Positions 45,171 through 54,984 of a DNA stretch of 64,000 nucleotides are shown here, piece after piece (the first letter of the stretch is position 1; every line of letters starts with the position of its first letter). The translations under genes were made by a program, and so were the position numbers. The stretch covers positions 4,007,001 through 4,071,000 of the forward strand of contig NZ_CP071501.1 of NCBI RefSeq assembly GCF_017354985.1. The letters are read 5' to 3'. The notes below the pieces were generated by a model that worked only from the letters and a program-made list of their open reading frames with translations, ran no database searches and had not been told where the DNA came from. The DNA comes from Shewanella cyperi. GTDB lineage: Bacteria; Pseudomonadota; Gammaproteobacteria; Enterobacterales; Shewanellaceae.

Positions 45171-45818
45171 TCAAGGAATGTTGCGCACGCCCGCGGTTTC
45201 CTCGGCCTGGGCCAGGGTAATTTCGTCGGTCACCAGCTCCCAGGCGCCGCGGATATTGGCCTGTTGCCGGTAACGGCACAGATTATCCAATTCGAACGGC
45301 GTCAGGAGATCGAACAGGGTATCCAGGCAGGGCACCAGGGCGCAGTCGGCCAGGGTAAAGCCATCGCCCACCAGCCAGTGGTTATCGGCCAGCTGGTTAT
45401 CCAACTCCTGCAAGGTCAGCCAAAGCCTGTTGCGCAACTGCCGGATTTTCAACTCGTCCTGCCGTGACTCATTGAGCAACTGCTCCAGCACAAATAGCTG
45501 ATTATTGAGATCATTGTCTATCAGCCTGTCCCACAGCCGTACCCGCAAATTCACCGAGGGCATATCCGGCAACAAGCGGGTGCCACCGCGCACCTGCCGG
45601 TCCAGGTATTCTATGATGATGCTGGATTCGGGCAATAACAGGCCATCGCTGGTCTTCAACAGTGGCAGCTTGCAGGGCGGATAAATCTGGGCAAATTCGG
45701 CCCGCTGCACAGGATCGCGTAGCTCCACCACCCGGGGGAAAAAATTGGCCTGCTTCTCATACAGACCCAGCAGGACCTTTTGGGAATAGCGTGACAGCGG
45801 ATGATAAAAAAGCTCCAT
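45171..45818 (-). CDS. Glutathione S-transferase family protein
   Basis: 215 residues. The N-terminal thioredoxin-like domain (MELFYHPLSRYSQKVLLGL) holds the cis-Pro loop KLPLLKTSDG and the ESSIIIEYLD motif, where the Glu/Ser pair binds the glutathione gamma-glutamyl group. The C-terminal helical domain contains LVGDGFTLADCALVP. Ser at residue 9 or 12 could be catalytic. It may act in detoxification or, as in SspA, without catalysis. It is downstream of the LysR gene. Confidence 0.9.
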   Translation of the reverse strand: MELFYHPLSRYSQKVLLGLYEKQANFFPRVVELRDPVQRAEFAQIYPPCKLPLLKTSDGLLLPESSIIIEYLDRQVRGGTRLLPDMPSVNLRVRLWDRLIDNDLNNQLFVLEQLLNESRQDELKIRQLRNRLWLTLQELDNQLADNHWLVGDGFTLADCALVPCLDTLFDLLTPFELDNLCRYRQQANIRGAWELVTDEITLAQAEETAGVRNIP

Positions 45819-45905
45819 GACACCTGCCTTGCAGCAACCACCTACAAGTTAACTTTAGCCGCAGACGCCACAGAGGGTGCAGTTTTCTGCTGTATTGTTT
45901 GCCGG

Positions 45906-46823
45906 TTATCCGGGATTAGCCTCAGCCCGACCGGGAAACAGTCGCTCCCGCAGGAAATCCAGCAGCACCCGCACCCTTGGAGGAGTCGTATCACGGTAGG
46001 GGTGCAGCGCGAAGATCCCGCCCTCGCGCAGATGATAGTCAGGTAACAGCCGCACCAGCTCACCACGTGCCAGTTGCTCCGTCAGCAGGTTATCCGGCAA
46101 TACCGCCACCCCCAACCCCTGGCATGCCAGCGCCAACAGGGCATTGGTGCTGTTACAGCTGATAAAGGGCGTTACCCGTATCCGGTATTCCTCGCCCTGG
46201 CTGTTGTGCAGCACACAGCTGCGGGGCAAATGGCTTGAGGCATGCATCAGCCAGCGATGGCTGTGCAGATTGTCCGGATGCAAGGGCTTACCGTGGCGGG
46301 CTATGTACTCGGGGCTCGCCACCAGCAGCTCATCAAAACTGCCGAGCTTGATGGCCTTGAACTCAGAATCGGCTGGCCACCCGGCCTGAATGGCCACATC
46401 TATTTGCTGCTCCAACAGGTTCAGTTTGTTGTCTTCCAGCAGCAGGGTCAGGCGCAGGTGGGGAAAGCGCTGATGGAATTCACCGATCAGCGGCAGCAGA
46501 TTGCGCTCCCCCAACCCCACGGGTGCAGTGACCCTCAGGCTGCCGTACAGCTGCTCGTCGCTGGGACGGGTAACGGCTTCCGCCTGCTTGGCCAGCAACA
46601 GCAGTTCGGCACAGTAGTGATAAAAGCCCTGACCATCTTCGGTGAGGCTGATACGGCGGGTGGTGCGGTGCAGCAGCTGGCAGCTGGTACGTTGCTCCAA
46701 TTTTTTCAGGTGCTGGCTGACCATGGAGCGGCTGATCCCCAGCACCTCGGCAGCCGAGGTCAGGGAGCCCTGCTCCACCACAGTGGCGAACACCAGCATT
46801 CGATAAAGTTGTGCCGCGTCCAT
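45906..46823 (-). CDS. LysR-family transcriptional regulator
   Basis: 305 residues. The N-terminal helix-turn-helix (QGSLTSAAEVLGISRSMVSQHLKK, given here in part) and the linker helix are followed by a LysR substrate-binding domain (LYGSLRVTAPVGLGERNLLP, ... FDELLVASPEYIARHG). It is divergent from an NmrA-like oxidoreductase gene with 111 bases between, the classical layout in which LysR controls its neighbour and itself. The inducer is unknown. Confidence 0.93.
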   Translation of the reverse strand: MDAAQLYRMLVFATVVEQGSLTSAAEVLGISRSMVSQHLKKLEQRTSCQLLHRTTRRISLTEDGQGFYHYCAELLLLAKQAEAVTRPSDEQLYGSLRVTAPVGLGERNLLPLIGEFHQRFPHLRLTLLLEDNKLNLLEQQIDVAIQAGWPADSEFKAIKLGSFDELLVASPEYIARHGKPLHPDNLHSHRWLMHASSHLPRSCVLHNSQGEEYRIRVTPFISCNSTNALLALACQGLGVAVLPDNLLTEQLARGELVRLLPDYHLREGGIFALHPYRDTTPPRVRVLLDFLRERLFPGRAEANPG

Positions 46824-46846
46824 AGCCGCCCCTTTTGTTTAATTTC

Positions 46847-46865
46847 ACTTACCAAAGCTATAAGT
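46847..46865. promoter_or_regulatory. LysR-type box in the lysR/nmrA spacer
   Basis: ACTTA-N9-TAAGT is a perfect interrupted palindrome of T-N11-A form, midway between the two divergent start codons. It is the natural candidate recognition site for the LysR protein. Confidence 0.55.
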
Positions 46866-46934
46866 AAACCACTCATTATCAATTTTAGCCACGGGCGTAC
46901 ACTGACGACGTCAATTCAACCCGAGGAAAACAAG

Positions 46935-47786
46935 ATGATCCTGATTTTCGGAGCGGCCGGCGATCTGGGCCGCCGCGTCACCCAAGCCCTGTTGCAACAC
47001 GTCCCCGCCAACCAGTTGCGCCTGGCGAGCCGTCAGCCGGAGCGCCTGGACCATAGCGGCGCTGAAACTGTCTATGCCGATTTTGGCGAGCCGGAGTCAC
47101 TCGCTGCCGCAATGCAGGGTGTCAGCAAGGTACTGCTGATTTCCGGCGATGCCCCCAACGATGTGCGCCTGGGGCAACATTTGGCGGTGATACAGGCCGC
47201 CAAGTCCGCCGGGGTCGAACAACTGGTGTATACCAGCTTCCAGTTGGCCAACCTGGACTCGGCCTTCGACTTTGCCCGCAGCCACGGCGCCACCGAGGCC
47301 GCCTTACGCCTGTCAGGGGTGCCTTTCACCCTGGTGCGTAACGGTCTTTATGCCGAGCTAACCCTGATGGGGCTGGAACAGGCGCTGCAGAAGGGCGAGC
47401 GCTTCAATGCCAGTGGTTCCGGCCGCTTTGCCCCCGTACTCAAGGATGATCTGGCCGAGGCTTTGGCCAAGGTGTTGACCGAACCGGGTCATGTGGGCCA
47501 GACATACACACTGCAGGGACCCGAGTTGTTCAGCCAGGCCGGGATCAGCGCTCTCATTGCCGACATCAGCGGCAAGGCGCTGCGGACGGTGGACATCAGC
47601 CCGGAGGCACAACAGCAGACGCTGCTCGCCATGGGATTGCCGGAATTTCTCGCCCGCGCCCTGGCAGGTAACAGCCGCGCCATTGCCAATGACGAATACC
47701 TGACTGCCGAAAATCACCTGCCGGCCCTGCTCGGCAGGACACCCGGCAGGCTCGAGACTTTGCTGCGACAGGCACTGTCCCACTGA
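46935..47786 (+). CDS. NmrA-like NAD(P)-binding oxidoreductase
   Basis: 283 residues. The nucleotide-binding fold begins at once with MILIFGAAGDLGRRVTQALL (GxxGxxG). The remainder resembles QorB/NmrA-type atypical short-chain dehydrogenases (VEQLVYTSFQLANLD, FTLVRNGLYAEL, LKDDLAEALAKVL). Such proteins reduce quinones or sense NADP(H). Start 46935 follows GAGGAAAACAAG. It is probably under the divergent LysR protein. Confidence 0.9.
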   Translation: MILIFGAAGDLGRRVTQALLQHVPANQLRLASRQPERLDHSGAETVYADFGEPESLAAAMQGVSKVLLISGDAPNDVRLGQHLAVIQAAKSAGVEQLVYTSFQLANLDSAFDFARSHGATEAALRLSGVPFTLVRNGLYAELTLMGLEQALQKGERFNASGSGRFAPVLKDDLAEALAKVLTEPGHVGQTYTLQGPELFSQAGISALIADISGKALRTVDISPEAQQQTLLAMGLPEFLARALAGNSRAIANDEYLTAENHLPALLGRTPGRLETLLRQALSH

Positions 47787-47850
47787 TCCGGGGAGGACGT
47801 GAAGGCGACTTGGGGTTACACTGTCAGCTCCTTGTTGCCGGAGAGTCCCC

Positions 47851-48540
47851 ATGCAAAAAGCCGAACCTTTCAAGCACATCTATGAACGCGCCTGCGAACG
47901 CAAGGGCGGTGAATCCGGACTGGCGCAGCTGCTGCCCCAGGTGCTGACGGCAGCAGAATACCGCAACCACTCCGATGCCGAGCTGTTGTCGGCCATCAGC
48001 CGTCAGGTGTTCCAGAGCGGTTTCGTTTGGAAGGTGGTGCAAGCCAAGTGGCGGGCCTATGAGCAGGCCTTTTTCGGCTTCGAACCCCTAAAGGTGTTGC
48101 TGCTGTCGCCGGAGCAGTTGGCGGCGCGGGCAGCAGACCCCGATCTTATCCGTCACGCTAAAAAGACCCAGGCCATCTATGACAATGCCATTATGGTGAC
48201 CGATATCGCCCGCGAGCACGGCAGCCTGGCGGCTTTTATCGCCGACTGGCCCACGGCGGATATCACGGGTCTGTGGCAACAGCTCAAACGCCGCGGCGCC
48301 AGGCTCGGCGGCAATACCGGCCCCTATTTCCTGCGCGGCACCGGCAAGGACACCTTTTTGCTGAGCACAGACGTGCAGGGTTACTTCAAGGCCCACAAGC
48401 TGGTGGATGGCAGCTTCAGCTCCCAAAAGACACTGGCCCAGGTGCAGGCCACCTTCAATGACTGGCAGCAGCAAACGGGTAAGCCTCTGGCCCATTTGAG
48501 CCGCATCCTGTCCTGCTCTGTCGGCGACAATCGCCTCTAA
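47851..48540 (+). CDS. DNA-3-methyladenine glycosylase I-like protein
   Basis: 229 residues of the Tag-related HhH superfamily (COG2818-like). FKHIYERACERKGG, SAISRQVFQSGFVWKVV and FEPLKVLLLSPEQ cover the helical core; GGNTGPYFLRGTGKDTFLL resembles a late Tag motif. It would excise alkylated adenine from DNA. The zinc-binding Cys/His set of classical Tag is not obvious to me, so it may be a divergent relative. GGAGAG precedes the ATG. Confidence 0.75.
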   Translation: MQKAEPFKHIYERACERKGGESGLAQLLPQVLTAAEYRNHSDAELLSAISRQVFQSGFVWKVVQAKWRAYEQAFFGFEPLKVLLLSPEQLAARAADPDLIRHAKKTQAIYDNAIMVTDIAREHGSLAAFIADWPTADITGLWQQLKRRGARLGGNTGPYFLRGTGKDTFLLSTDVQGYFKAHKLVDGSFSSQKTLAQVQATFNDWQQQTGKPLAHLSRILSCSVGDNRL

Positions 48541-48761
48541 GGCGCCAGGCAGCAACGGGGCTGCAACATTGAGCAACACCCGGGTGAAAATCAGCGAAAA
48601 ACCTTAACTAAACCTTTGCATAGGCAGAGAAATTTTCAATGTTTTACACTTTCAATCCCAAGGCCGCTTGTCCTGCTGTGGGGGCTGTGCGATAACTGGG
48701 GGCTGGACCAAATTACCCCGTCTTGGGTAATGGTGTATGTCCGAAATTTAAGGAGAGTCAG

Positions 48762-49910
48762 ATGCGGCAACTGTTTGGAATTGCCTCGGCCATCAGCATG
48801 GCCTTGTTGATCAGCGCCTGTGACAACAAGGCCGAACAAGGCACACCCCAGGGACAGACACCCCCACCGACAGCCGTAGGCGTGGTGCAGGTGCAAAGTG
48901 GGCCCCAAACCCTAACGACCGAGCTGCCGGGCCGCAGCCGCGCCTATCTGGAAGCCGAGGTGCGCCCTCAGGTATCGGGAATCATTACCGAACGCAACTT
49001 CACCGAGGGCGGCATGGTCAGCCAGGGCCAGTCCCTGTACAAGATTGACGATGCCAGCTTCCTTGCGGCACTGAAAAGTGCCGAAGCGGATCTGGCCAGT
49101 GCCCACGCCGGGCTCGCCAGCGCCAAGGCCAGGGCGGCCCGTTATCAGGCGCTGCTCAGCAGCAAAGCCATCAGCAAACAGGACTTCGATGAGGCCGATG
49201 CCTCCTTCAAGGAAGCCAAGGCCCGGGTGGCTCAGGCGGAAGCCGCGGTCAACAATGCCAAAATCAACCTGGACTACACCCAGGTGCGCGCCCCCATTGC
49301 CGGCCGCATCGGCAAGTCCAGCATCACCGCCGGCGCTCTGGTGACCGCCAATCAGTCCATGACCCTGGCCACCATACAGCAGCTGGACCCCATTAACGTT
49401 GACATCAGCCAATCCAGTGCCCAACTGCTGGCACTGAAAGCCAAGCTGCGCCGGGGCCAGTTGCAGGCCAGCGACCATGCCGAGGTCGAACTGCTGCTGG
49501 AAGACGGCAGCCTGTATGAGCACAAGGGCCAGCTGAAATTTGCCGAAGTCAACGTCGAAGAGACCACGGGCTCGGTGATCCTGAGGGCGGAATTCCCCAA
49601 CCCGGATCAACTGTTGCTGCCCGGCATGTATGTGCGTGCCCGGGTGAATATGGGCACGGATCCTGCGGCCATTCTGGTGCCGCAAAAGGCCATTTCCCGC
49701 AACACCAAGGGCCAGGCCGTGGCCATGGTGGTCAACCAGGACAACCAGGTTGAGGCCAGGGTGGTCACCACAGCCGAGGTGATAAGCAACCAGTGGCGCA
49801 TCACGTCCGGGCTGCAGGATGGCGATCAGCTGATCATCGAGGGCCTGCAGAAGATAAGACCCGGCGCGCCCGTCAGCGCCACACCGGCCACCACCAGCCC
49901 AGCGCACTAA
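48762..49910 (+). CDS. RND efflux periplasmic adaptor lipoprotein (AcrA/MexA type)
   Basis: 382 residues. The lipoprotein signal ends in LLISAC (Cys20). The barrel-sandwich halves PGRSRAYLEAEVRPQVSGI and NLDYTQVRAPIAGRIGKSS flank a coiled-coil hairpin (residues about 100-170). A beta-barrel and membrane-proximal domain follow (DGSLYEHKGQLKFAEVNVEE, NTKGQAVAMVVNQ). It links the inner-membrane pump to an outer-membrane channel not encoded here. AAGGAG precedes ATG 48762. The pump gene follows 15 bases on. Confidence 0.95.
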   Translation: MRQLFGIASAISMALLISACDNKAEQGTPQGQTPPPTAVGVVQVQSGPQTLTTELPGRSRAYLEAEVRPQVSGIITERNFTEGGMVSQGQSLYKIDDASFLAALKSAEADLASAHAGLASAKARAARYQALLSSKAISKQDFDEADASFKEAKARVAQAEAAVNNAKINLDYTQVRAPIAGRIGKSSITAGALVTANQSMTLATIQQLDPINVDISQSSAQLLALKAKLRRGQLQASDHAEVELLLEDGSLYEHKGQLKFAEVNVEETTGSVILRAEFPNPDQLLLPGMYVRARVNMGTDPAAILVPQKAISRNTKGQAVAMVVNQDNQVEARVVTTAEVISNQWRITSGLQDGDQLIIEGLQKIRPGAPVSATPATTSPAH

Positions 49911-49925
49911 TCGGGGACAGAGCTT

Positions 49926-52900
49926 ATGGCACGTTTCTTTATCGATCGCCCCATCTTTGCCTGGGTGATTGCCATCATAGTGATGCTGGCGGGGGTATTG
50001 GCCATTCGTGACCTGCCCGTGTCCCAGTATCCCAAGATAGCGCCGCCGACCGTGGTGATCAGCGCCTTCTACCCCGGCGCCTCGGCCAAGACCCTGGAAG
50101 ATTCGGTCACCCAGGTGATCGAACAGCGGATGACGGGCCTCGACCATCTGCGCTACATCAACTCCACCAGCGACGGCTTTGGCAATGCAGCCATCACCCT
50201 GACCTTCAACGCCGATGCCGATCCCGACATAGCCCAGGTGCAGGTGCAGAACAAGCTGCAATCGGCAATGCCGCTGCTGCCCCAGGAAGTGCAAAACCAG
50301 GGGGTCCGGGTTAACAAGGCATCCTCTGGCTTCCTGATGGTGCTGGGCTTTGTTTCCGAAGACGGTTCCATGGACAGGAGCGATATCGCCGATTATGTGG
50401 GCTCCAATATCCAGGACCCCATGAGCCGGGTGCCGGGCGTGGGTGAGCTGACCCTGTTCGGCTCGCCCTATGCCATGCGCATTTGGCTCGACCCGCTCAA
50501 GCTGACCCAATACAACCTGACCTCCCAGGACGTGATTGGCTCCATCCGCGAGCAGAATGCCCAGGTGTCCGCGGGTCAACTGGGGGGCGCGCCGTCCTTG
50601 CCCGGTCAGCAGCTCAACGCCACGGTATCAGCCCAAAGCCGCCTGACCACAGAGGAAGAATTCCGCAATATCATACTCAAGTCCGACACCTCGGGCGCCA
50701 AGGTGTATCTGGGCGATGTGGCCCGAGTGGAGCTCGGCGCCGAGAGCTATGTGGTGCAATCCTTCTACAACGGCCGCCCGGCTGCGGGTTTGGCAATCCA
50801 ACTGGCGACAGGGGCCAACGCCCTGGCAACCGCCGATGCGGTACGGGCCAAGATAGATGAGATGAGCCCCTTCTTTCCCCAGGGGTTGAAGGTGGTTTAT
50901 CCCTATGACACCACGCCCTTTGTCGACAAGTCCATCGAGGGCGTGATCCATACCCTGCTGGAAGCCATAGTGCTGGTGTTCCTCATCATGTACCTGTTCC
51001 TGCAGAATTTCCGCGCCACACTGATCCCCACCATAGCCGTGCCCGTGGTCTTGCTGGGCACCTTCGCCATACTCTCGGCCATGGGCTTTTCCATCAACAC
51101 CCTGACCATGTTCGCCATGGTGCTGGCCATAGGCCTGTTGGTGGACGACGCCATTGTGGTGGTGGAAAACGTCGAGCGGGTGATGCAGGAGGAAGGCCTT
51201 GGGGCGGTTGAGGCCACCCGCAAGTCCATGGATCAGATCACCGGCGCCCTGGTGGGCATAGGTCTGACCCTGTCGGCGGTATTCGTGCCCATGGCCTTTA
51301 TGACGGGCTCCACCGGGGTGATCTACCGCCAGTTCTCCATCACCATAGTCTCGGCCATGGCCCTGTCGGTGATGGTGGCCCTGATCCTGACCCCTGCCCT
51401 GTGCGCTACTTTCCTCAAACCCATCAAGCCGGGACATGTGCACGAAAAGACCGGCTTCTTCGGTGCCTTCAACCGCACCTTTGACAATCTTACCCAACGC
51501 TATTGCGGCAGTGTGGCCGGGATACTCAAGCGCGGCCTGCGCTTTGCCGCCATCTACCTGATGCTGGTGGTGGCCACCGGTTGGCTGTTCAGCCGCATGC
51601 CCACCGCCTTCCTGCCCGATGAAGACCAGGGCATTTTGTTTTCCCAGGTAATTCTGCCCACCAATGCCACCCAGGAATCCACGGTCAAGGTGCTGGACAA
51701 GGTGTCGGATCACTTCCTTGAGGGCGAGAAGGACAATGTCAATTCGGTGTTTACCGTGGCCGGTTTCAGCTTTGCCGGTATGGGTCAGAACATGGGTGTC
51801 GCCTTCGTCAGCCTCAAGGACTGGAGTCAGCGCACCGGGCCGGGCCAGGATGTGGAATCCATCTCCGGCCGCGCCATGGGCGTGCTGTGGCAGATTAAAG
51901 AGGCCTTCGCCTTCGCCTTCGCGCCGCCGGCGGTGATCGAGCTGGGCACAGCCAACGGTTTCGATCTGTTCCTGCAGGACAAAAACGGCATGGGCCATGA
52001 GCAATTGGTGGCGGCCCGTAACCAGCTGCTGGGACTGGCGGCCCAGAATCCCAATCTGGTGGGGGTGCGCCCCAACGGCCAGGAAGATGCCCCCATGTAC
52101 CAGCTGCACATAGATCACAGTAAGCTGCGGGCCCTGGGCGTGGATATCAATAACGTCAATAACGTGCTGGCCACCGCCTGGGGTGGCAGCTATGTGAACG
52201 ACTTTATCGACCGTGGCCGGGTGAAGAAGGTCTATGTCCAGGGTGATGCCCAATTCAGGATGCAACCGCAGGACATCAACAGCTGGTATGTGCGCAACCA
52301 CCAGGGCGAGATGGTGCCCTTCTCAGCGTTCGCCGGCGGCAGCTGGGAATTCGGCTCCCCCAGGCTGGAGCGTTTCAACGGTCTGCCGGCGATGAACATC
52401 CAGGGCAGCACAGCCCCCGGCTACAGCACAGGTGACGCCATGCGTGACTTCGAGGAGATGGTCAAGCAGCTGCCACCGGGATTCGGCATCGAATGGAACG
52501 GCCTGTCCTATGAGGAACGGCTGTCGGGCAATCAGGCCCCCGGCCTCTATGCCCTGTCGATTCTGGTGGTGTTCCTGGTGCTCGCGGCCCTGTACGAAAG
52601 CTGGTCCGTGCCCTTCGCCGTGGTGCTGGTGGTGCCCCTTGGGATCATAGGTGCCCTGGTGGCCATGACGGGAAGGGGCCTGGCCAACGACGTGTTCTTC
52701 CAGGTGGGCCTGCTGACGACCGTGGGGCTGGCCACCAAGAACGCGATCCTGATAGTTGAGTTTGCCAAGGAATACTACGAGCATGGCGCCGGCCTGGTGG
52801 AAGCCACCCTGCACGCGGTGCGGGTGCGGCTGCGGCCCATCCTGATGACCTCGCTGGCCTTTGGCCTCGGCGTTGTGCCCCTGGCCATCTCCAGCGGCGT

Positions 52901-53087
52901 GGGCTCAGGCGCCCAGAACGCCATAGGCACGGGGGTGCTCGGCGGCATGATGAGTTCCACCTTCCTCGGTATCTTCTTTATCCCGCTGTTCTTCGTGTTG
53001 GTGGAGCGGCTGTTCAACCGCGGCGAGCGCAAGACACAGGAAGCCGAGCCCGGCCCTGGTCCGGAATTGGAACCGGAAGCAGACTGA
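49926..53087 (+). CDS. RND multidrug efflux permease (HAE-1, AcrB/MexB type)
   Basis: 1053 residues, a proton-driven exporter of hydrophobic compounds. The first helix is [20 protein letters not shown]. The proton-relay aspartates lie in [18 protein letters not shown] near residues 407-408, and the relay lysine in [13 protein letters not shown] near 937. The two large periplasmic loops and twelve membrane helices give the usual length. It forms a two-gene operon with the adaptor, ended by a terminator. No regulator lies beside it. Substrates are unknown. Confidence 0.97.
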   Translation: MARFFIDRPIFAWVIAIIVMLAGVLAIRDLPVSQYPKIAPPTVVISAFYPGASAKTLEDSVTQVIEQRMTGLDHLRYINSTSDGFGNAAITLTFNADADPDIAQVQVQNKLQSAMPLLPQEVQNQGVRVNKASSGFLMVLGFVSEDGSMDRSDIADYVGSNIQDPMSRVPGVGELTLFGSPYAMRIWLDPLKLTQYNLTSQDVIGSIREQNAQVSAGQLGGAPSLPGQQLNATVSAQSRLTTEEEFRNIILKSDTSGAKVYLGDVARVELGAESYVVQSFYNGRPAAGLAIQLATGANALATADAVRAKIDEMSPFFPQGLKVVYPYDTTPFVDKSIEGVIHTLLEAIVLVFLIMYLFLQNFRATLIPTIAVPVVLLGTFAILSAMGFSINTLTMFAMVLAIGLLVDDAIVVVENVERVMQEEGLGAVEATRKSMDQITGALVGIGLTLSAVFVPMAFMTGSTGVIYRQFSITIVSAMALSVMVALILTPALCATFLKPIKPGHVHEKTGFFGAFNRTFDNLTQRYCGSVAGILKRGLRFAAIYLMLVVATGWLFSRMPTAFLPDEDQGILFSQVILPTNATQESTVKVLDKVSDHFLEGEKDNVNSVFTVAGFSFAGMGQNMGVAFVSLKDWSQRTGPGQDVESISGRAMGVLWQIKEAFAFAFAPPAVIELGTANGFDLFLQDKNGMGHEQLVAARNQLLGLAAQNPNLVGVRPNGQEDAPMYQLHIDHSKLRALGVDINNVNNVLATAWGGSYVNDFIDRGRVKKVYVQGDAQFRMQPQDINSWYVRNHQGEMVPFSAFAGGSWEFGSPRLERFNGLPAMNIQGSTAPGYSTGDAMRDFEEMVKQLPPGFGIEWNGLSYEERLSGNQAPGLYALSILVVFLVLAALYESWSVPFAVVLVVPLGIIGALVAMTGRGLANDVFFQVGLLTTVGLATKNAILIVEFAKEYYEHGAGLVEATLHAVRVRLRPILMTSLAFGLGVVPLAISSGVGSGAQNAIGTGVLGGMMSSTFLGIFFIPLFFVLVERLFNRGERKTQEAEPGPGPELEPEAD

Positions 53088-53100
53088 GGTTCTACCCCAA

Positions 53101-53126
53101 CAGCCCCGCCTTGCGGGGCTTTTTTA
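53101..53126 (+). terminator. Terminator of the RND operon
   Basis: AGCCCCGC / GCGGGGCT with loop CTT is followed by six T, 14 bases after the stop codon. Confidence 0.93.
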
Positions 53127-53624
53127 TGACCCCCGGCTCGCACTCTGCAACAAGGTAAAATTGATGTTAACGGTGCCCCACGCCAATCACGCCCGGCATC
53201 GGCTGTTTTGACAACTCGGATTTTAAGCCATGGGCCGAAATGCGGGATAAAGATGGGATCAGGGGTCAATAATTCACCATCACGCACTTAACCAGCAGTC
53301 AATTTAACCAATGAATATCAATTGCTTATACTTGATAACTGGTAAGCGGCTCAGTATGCGCTGACTTTTTCACCAATAACTCTATGGTTATTTTGGCTGT
53401 AGCCCGGGAAAACCAATTAGCCGCTGTTTTTGACAATTAACTCTCTGCATACCTGTCCCCTTGGGTAAGGTTTTTTACCTTACCGGTTAAGTAACAACCA
53501 CTTTGGGCGGGGTTGAAATTGCGGGAGTGCTGGTGCAATTTGCTGCGATTTATGGTTAGCTGTGAGCCAATTTCTGGCCGAGCTTGAGTTCGGTTCCAAT
53601 AAAATCAATAAAAAAGGAATCAAA
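53127..53624. other. 498-base gene-free, AT-richer stretch before the LemA gene
   Basis: No plausible coding frame is seen here. It holds a hairpin GGTAAGGT / ACCTTACC with a five-T loop at 53464-53484 and a TTGACA at 53430 without a good partner -10 box. There are several short AT-rich patches. It may contain the LemA promoter and possibly a small RNA, but nothing can be firmly assigned. Confidence 0.4.
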
Positions 53625-54194
53625 ATGGAAGGTTTGCTGCTGGGATTGGGATTGCTGCTGATCCTGACCTATCTCTGGTACGTCAGCCTGCTGAAAAAGC
53701 GCGCCACGGCCCGTGAGGCCTTGCAGAGCGTGGATCATCAGCTCAGCAAGCGCAGCCAGCTTATCACCACCCTTTTGGCGCGGGCGCAAACCGAAATGGC
53801 GCACGAGCAGCCTTTGCCGGCCGACATCATCAAGTTGCAGGAGCAAACCGACGGGCCCTATCAGCCACAGGATGCCAGGGCATTGCAGCAGCATCTGCAA
53901 GCGGCGGATCAGTTGCACGGCAAAATGAGCCTGCTGTTTGCGCAATTGGAAAATACTCCCACATTGCTCACCGACAGCGTGCTGTTGCAATCCATGCAGG
54001 CCTACAGCGAACTGGAAACCCAGCTCTGCAGCGCCAGACGCTTTTACAATGCCGCCGTCACCGAGCTCAATACCGCAGTGGCCATATTCCCAGGCTCCAT
54101 AATCGCCAGGCTCGCCAACATAGGCCCCATGCCTTTTTATGAAGCCGGCGAGGCCGACCAGGCTCCGGTCAACACCTGCGATCTGCAGAAATAG
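53625..54194 (+). CDS. LemA-family membrane protein
   Basis: 189 residues. The first 20 form a membrane anchor (GLLLGLGLLLILTYLWYVSLL). A long helical body follows with the LemA patterns AREALQSVDHQLSKRSQLI and YSELETQLCSARRFYNAAV, closing with ELNTAVAIFPGSIIARLANI. LemA proteins are widespread envelope proteins of unsettled function. The usual NEY repeat is not obvious. AAAAGGAATCAAA precedes ATG 53625; the frame upstream is unsupported. Confidence 0.9.
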   Translation: MEGLLLGLGLLLILTYLWYVSLLKKRATAREALQSVDHQLSKRSQLITTLLARAQTEMAHEQPLPADIIKLQEQTDGPYQPQDARALQQHLQAADQLHGKMSLLFAQLENTPTLLTDSVLLQSMQAYSELETQLCSARRFYNAAVTELNTAVAIFPGSIIARLANIGPMPFYEAGEADQAPVNTCDLQK

Positions 54195-54256
54195 CGGCAT
54201 ATTGGCGCCAAGGCTTTGCTATTCTTGGCATATTGTCAAAACAGGAACCTCTGCCA

Positions 54257-54982
54257 GTGACAGCCAGGCTGTACCTTTACATACTGCTCTTGCCCCTGCT
54301 GACTCTCCAGTCCTGGGCTGAGGAGCCCAAACGGCTGGCCGCTAATTCTGCCGCCGGGGTGACGACGCCGGCTGAGCCAAACCAGGGCAAAAAACCACGC
54401 CTGAGCGCCAAATATTCGGATCAGGGTACCCAGGGGCCCAAGGTCAAGGTGTACCAGTATCGCCAGGATAACGGCACCATGGCCTTCAGCGACAAACCAC
54501 CCGCAGATCAGCGCTTCAGTGTCCTGCTCTACGACTGTTTCGCCTGCGATCCCGCCTCCAAGGTGGACTGGCGCACCATCAAGTTACACCGCAGTTTTGA
54601 TAAGCAGATCCGCGAAGCAGCCAATACCTATGCCCTGGAACCGGCGCTGATCCGCGCTGTGATCCATGCCGAATCCGGTTTCAATCCCAAGGCGGTGTCA
54701 CGCACCGGCGCCATGGGCCTGATGCAATTGATGCCGGAAACGGCCAGGGAGTTGGGGGTGCGTAACGCCTTCGCCCCGGAGCAGAACATACTCGGTGGCA
54801 GCCGTTATCTGGCAAAGATGCTCAAACGTTTCGACGGCAAGCTGGATCAGGCGCTGGCGGCCTACAACGCCGGCGCCACCACGGTCCAGGACTACCGTGG
54901 CGTGCCGCCCTACCCCGAAACCCGGGCCTATATAGAAAGGGTCAACATATTGCTTAAACGCTATCGTAATTTTCGCGTCTAA
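54257..54982 (+). CDS. Lytic transglycosylase (SLT domain)
   Basis: 241 residues with a signal peptide (LYLYILLLPLLTLQSWA). A short DUF4124-like beta segment (VKVYQYRQDNGTMAFSDKPP) precedes the SLT domain. That domain has catalytic Glu in HAESGFNPKAVS, GAMGLMQLMPETA, ILGGSRYLAKML and ALAAYNAG. It cleaves peptidoglycan glycan strands in the periplasm, releasing anhydro-muropeptides. GTG 54257 after AGGAA is preferred to TTG 54233, which lacks a ribosome-binding site. It ends two bases from the convergent rlmJ. Confidence 0.93.
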   Translation: MTARLYLYILLLPLLTLQSWAEEPKRLAANSAAGVTTPAEPNQGKKPRLSAKYSDQGTQGPKVKVYQYRQDNGTMAFSDKPPADQRFSVLLYDCFACDPASKVDWRTIKLHRSFDKQIREAANTYALEPALIRAVIHAESGFNPKAVSRTGAMGLMQLMPETARELGVRNAFAPEQNILGGSRYLAKMLKRFDGKLDQALAAYNAGATTVQDYRGVPPYPETRAYIERVNILLKRYRNFRV

Positions 54983-54984
54983 AC

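Noticed and set aside
46242..46934. Long N-terminal extension of the NmrA-like gene
   Set aside because: The extension runs antisense through lysR. The conserved nucleotide-binding motif starts at the ATG at 46935, which has a ribosome-binding site.
48634..48656. Direct repeat TTTCAAT-N9-TTTCAAT before the RND operon
   Set aside because: It is short, AT-rich and has no adjacent regulator gene to support an operator.
48912..52301. Two minus-strand open frames of more than 550 codons
   Set aside because: They mirror the RND adaptor and pump genes. High GC at third positions suppresses stop codons on the other strand.
53556..54200. 214-codon minus-strand frame opposite the LemA gene
   Set aside because: The plus-strand product has a membrane anchor, LemA patterns and a good ribosome-binding site; the minus one has none.
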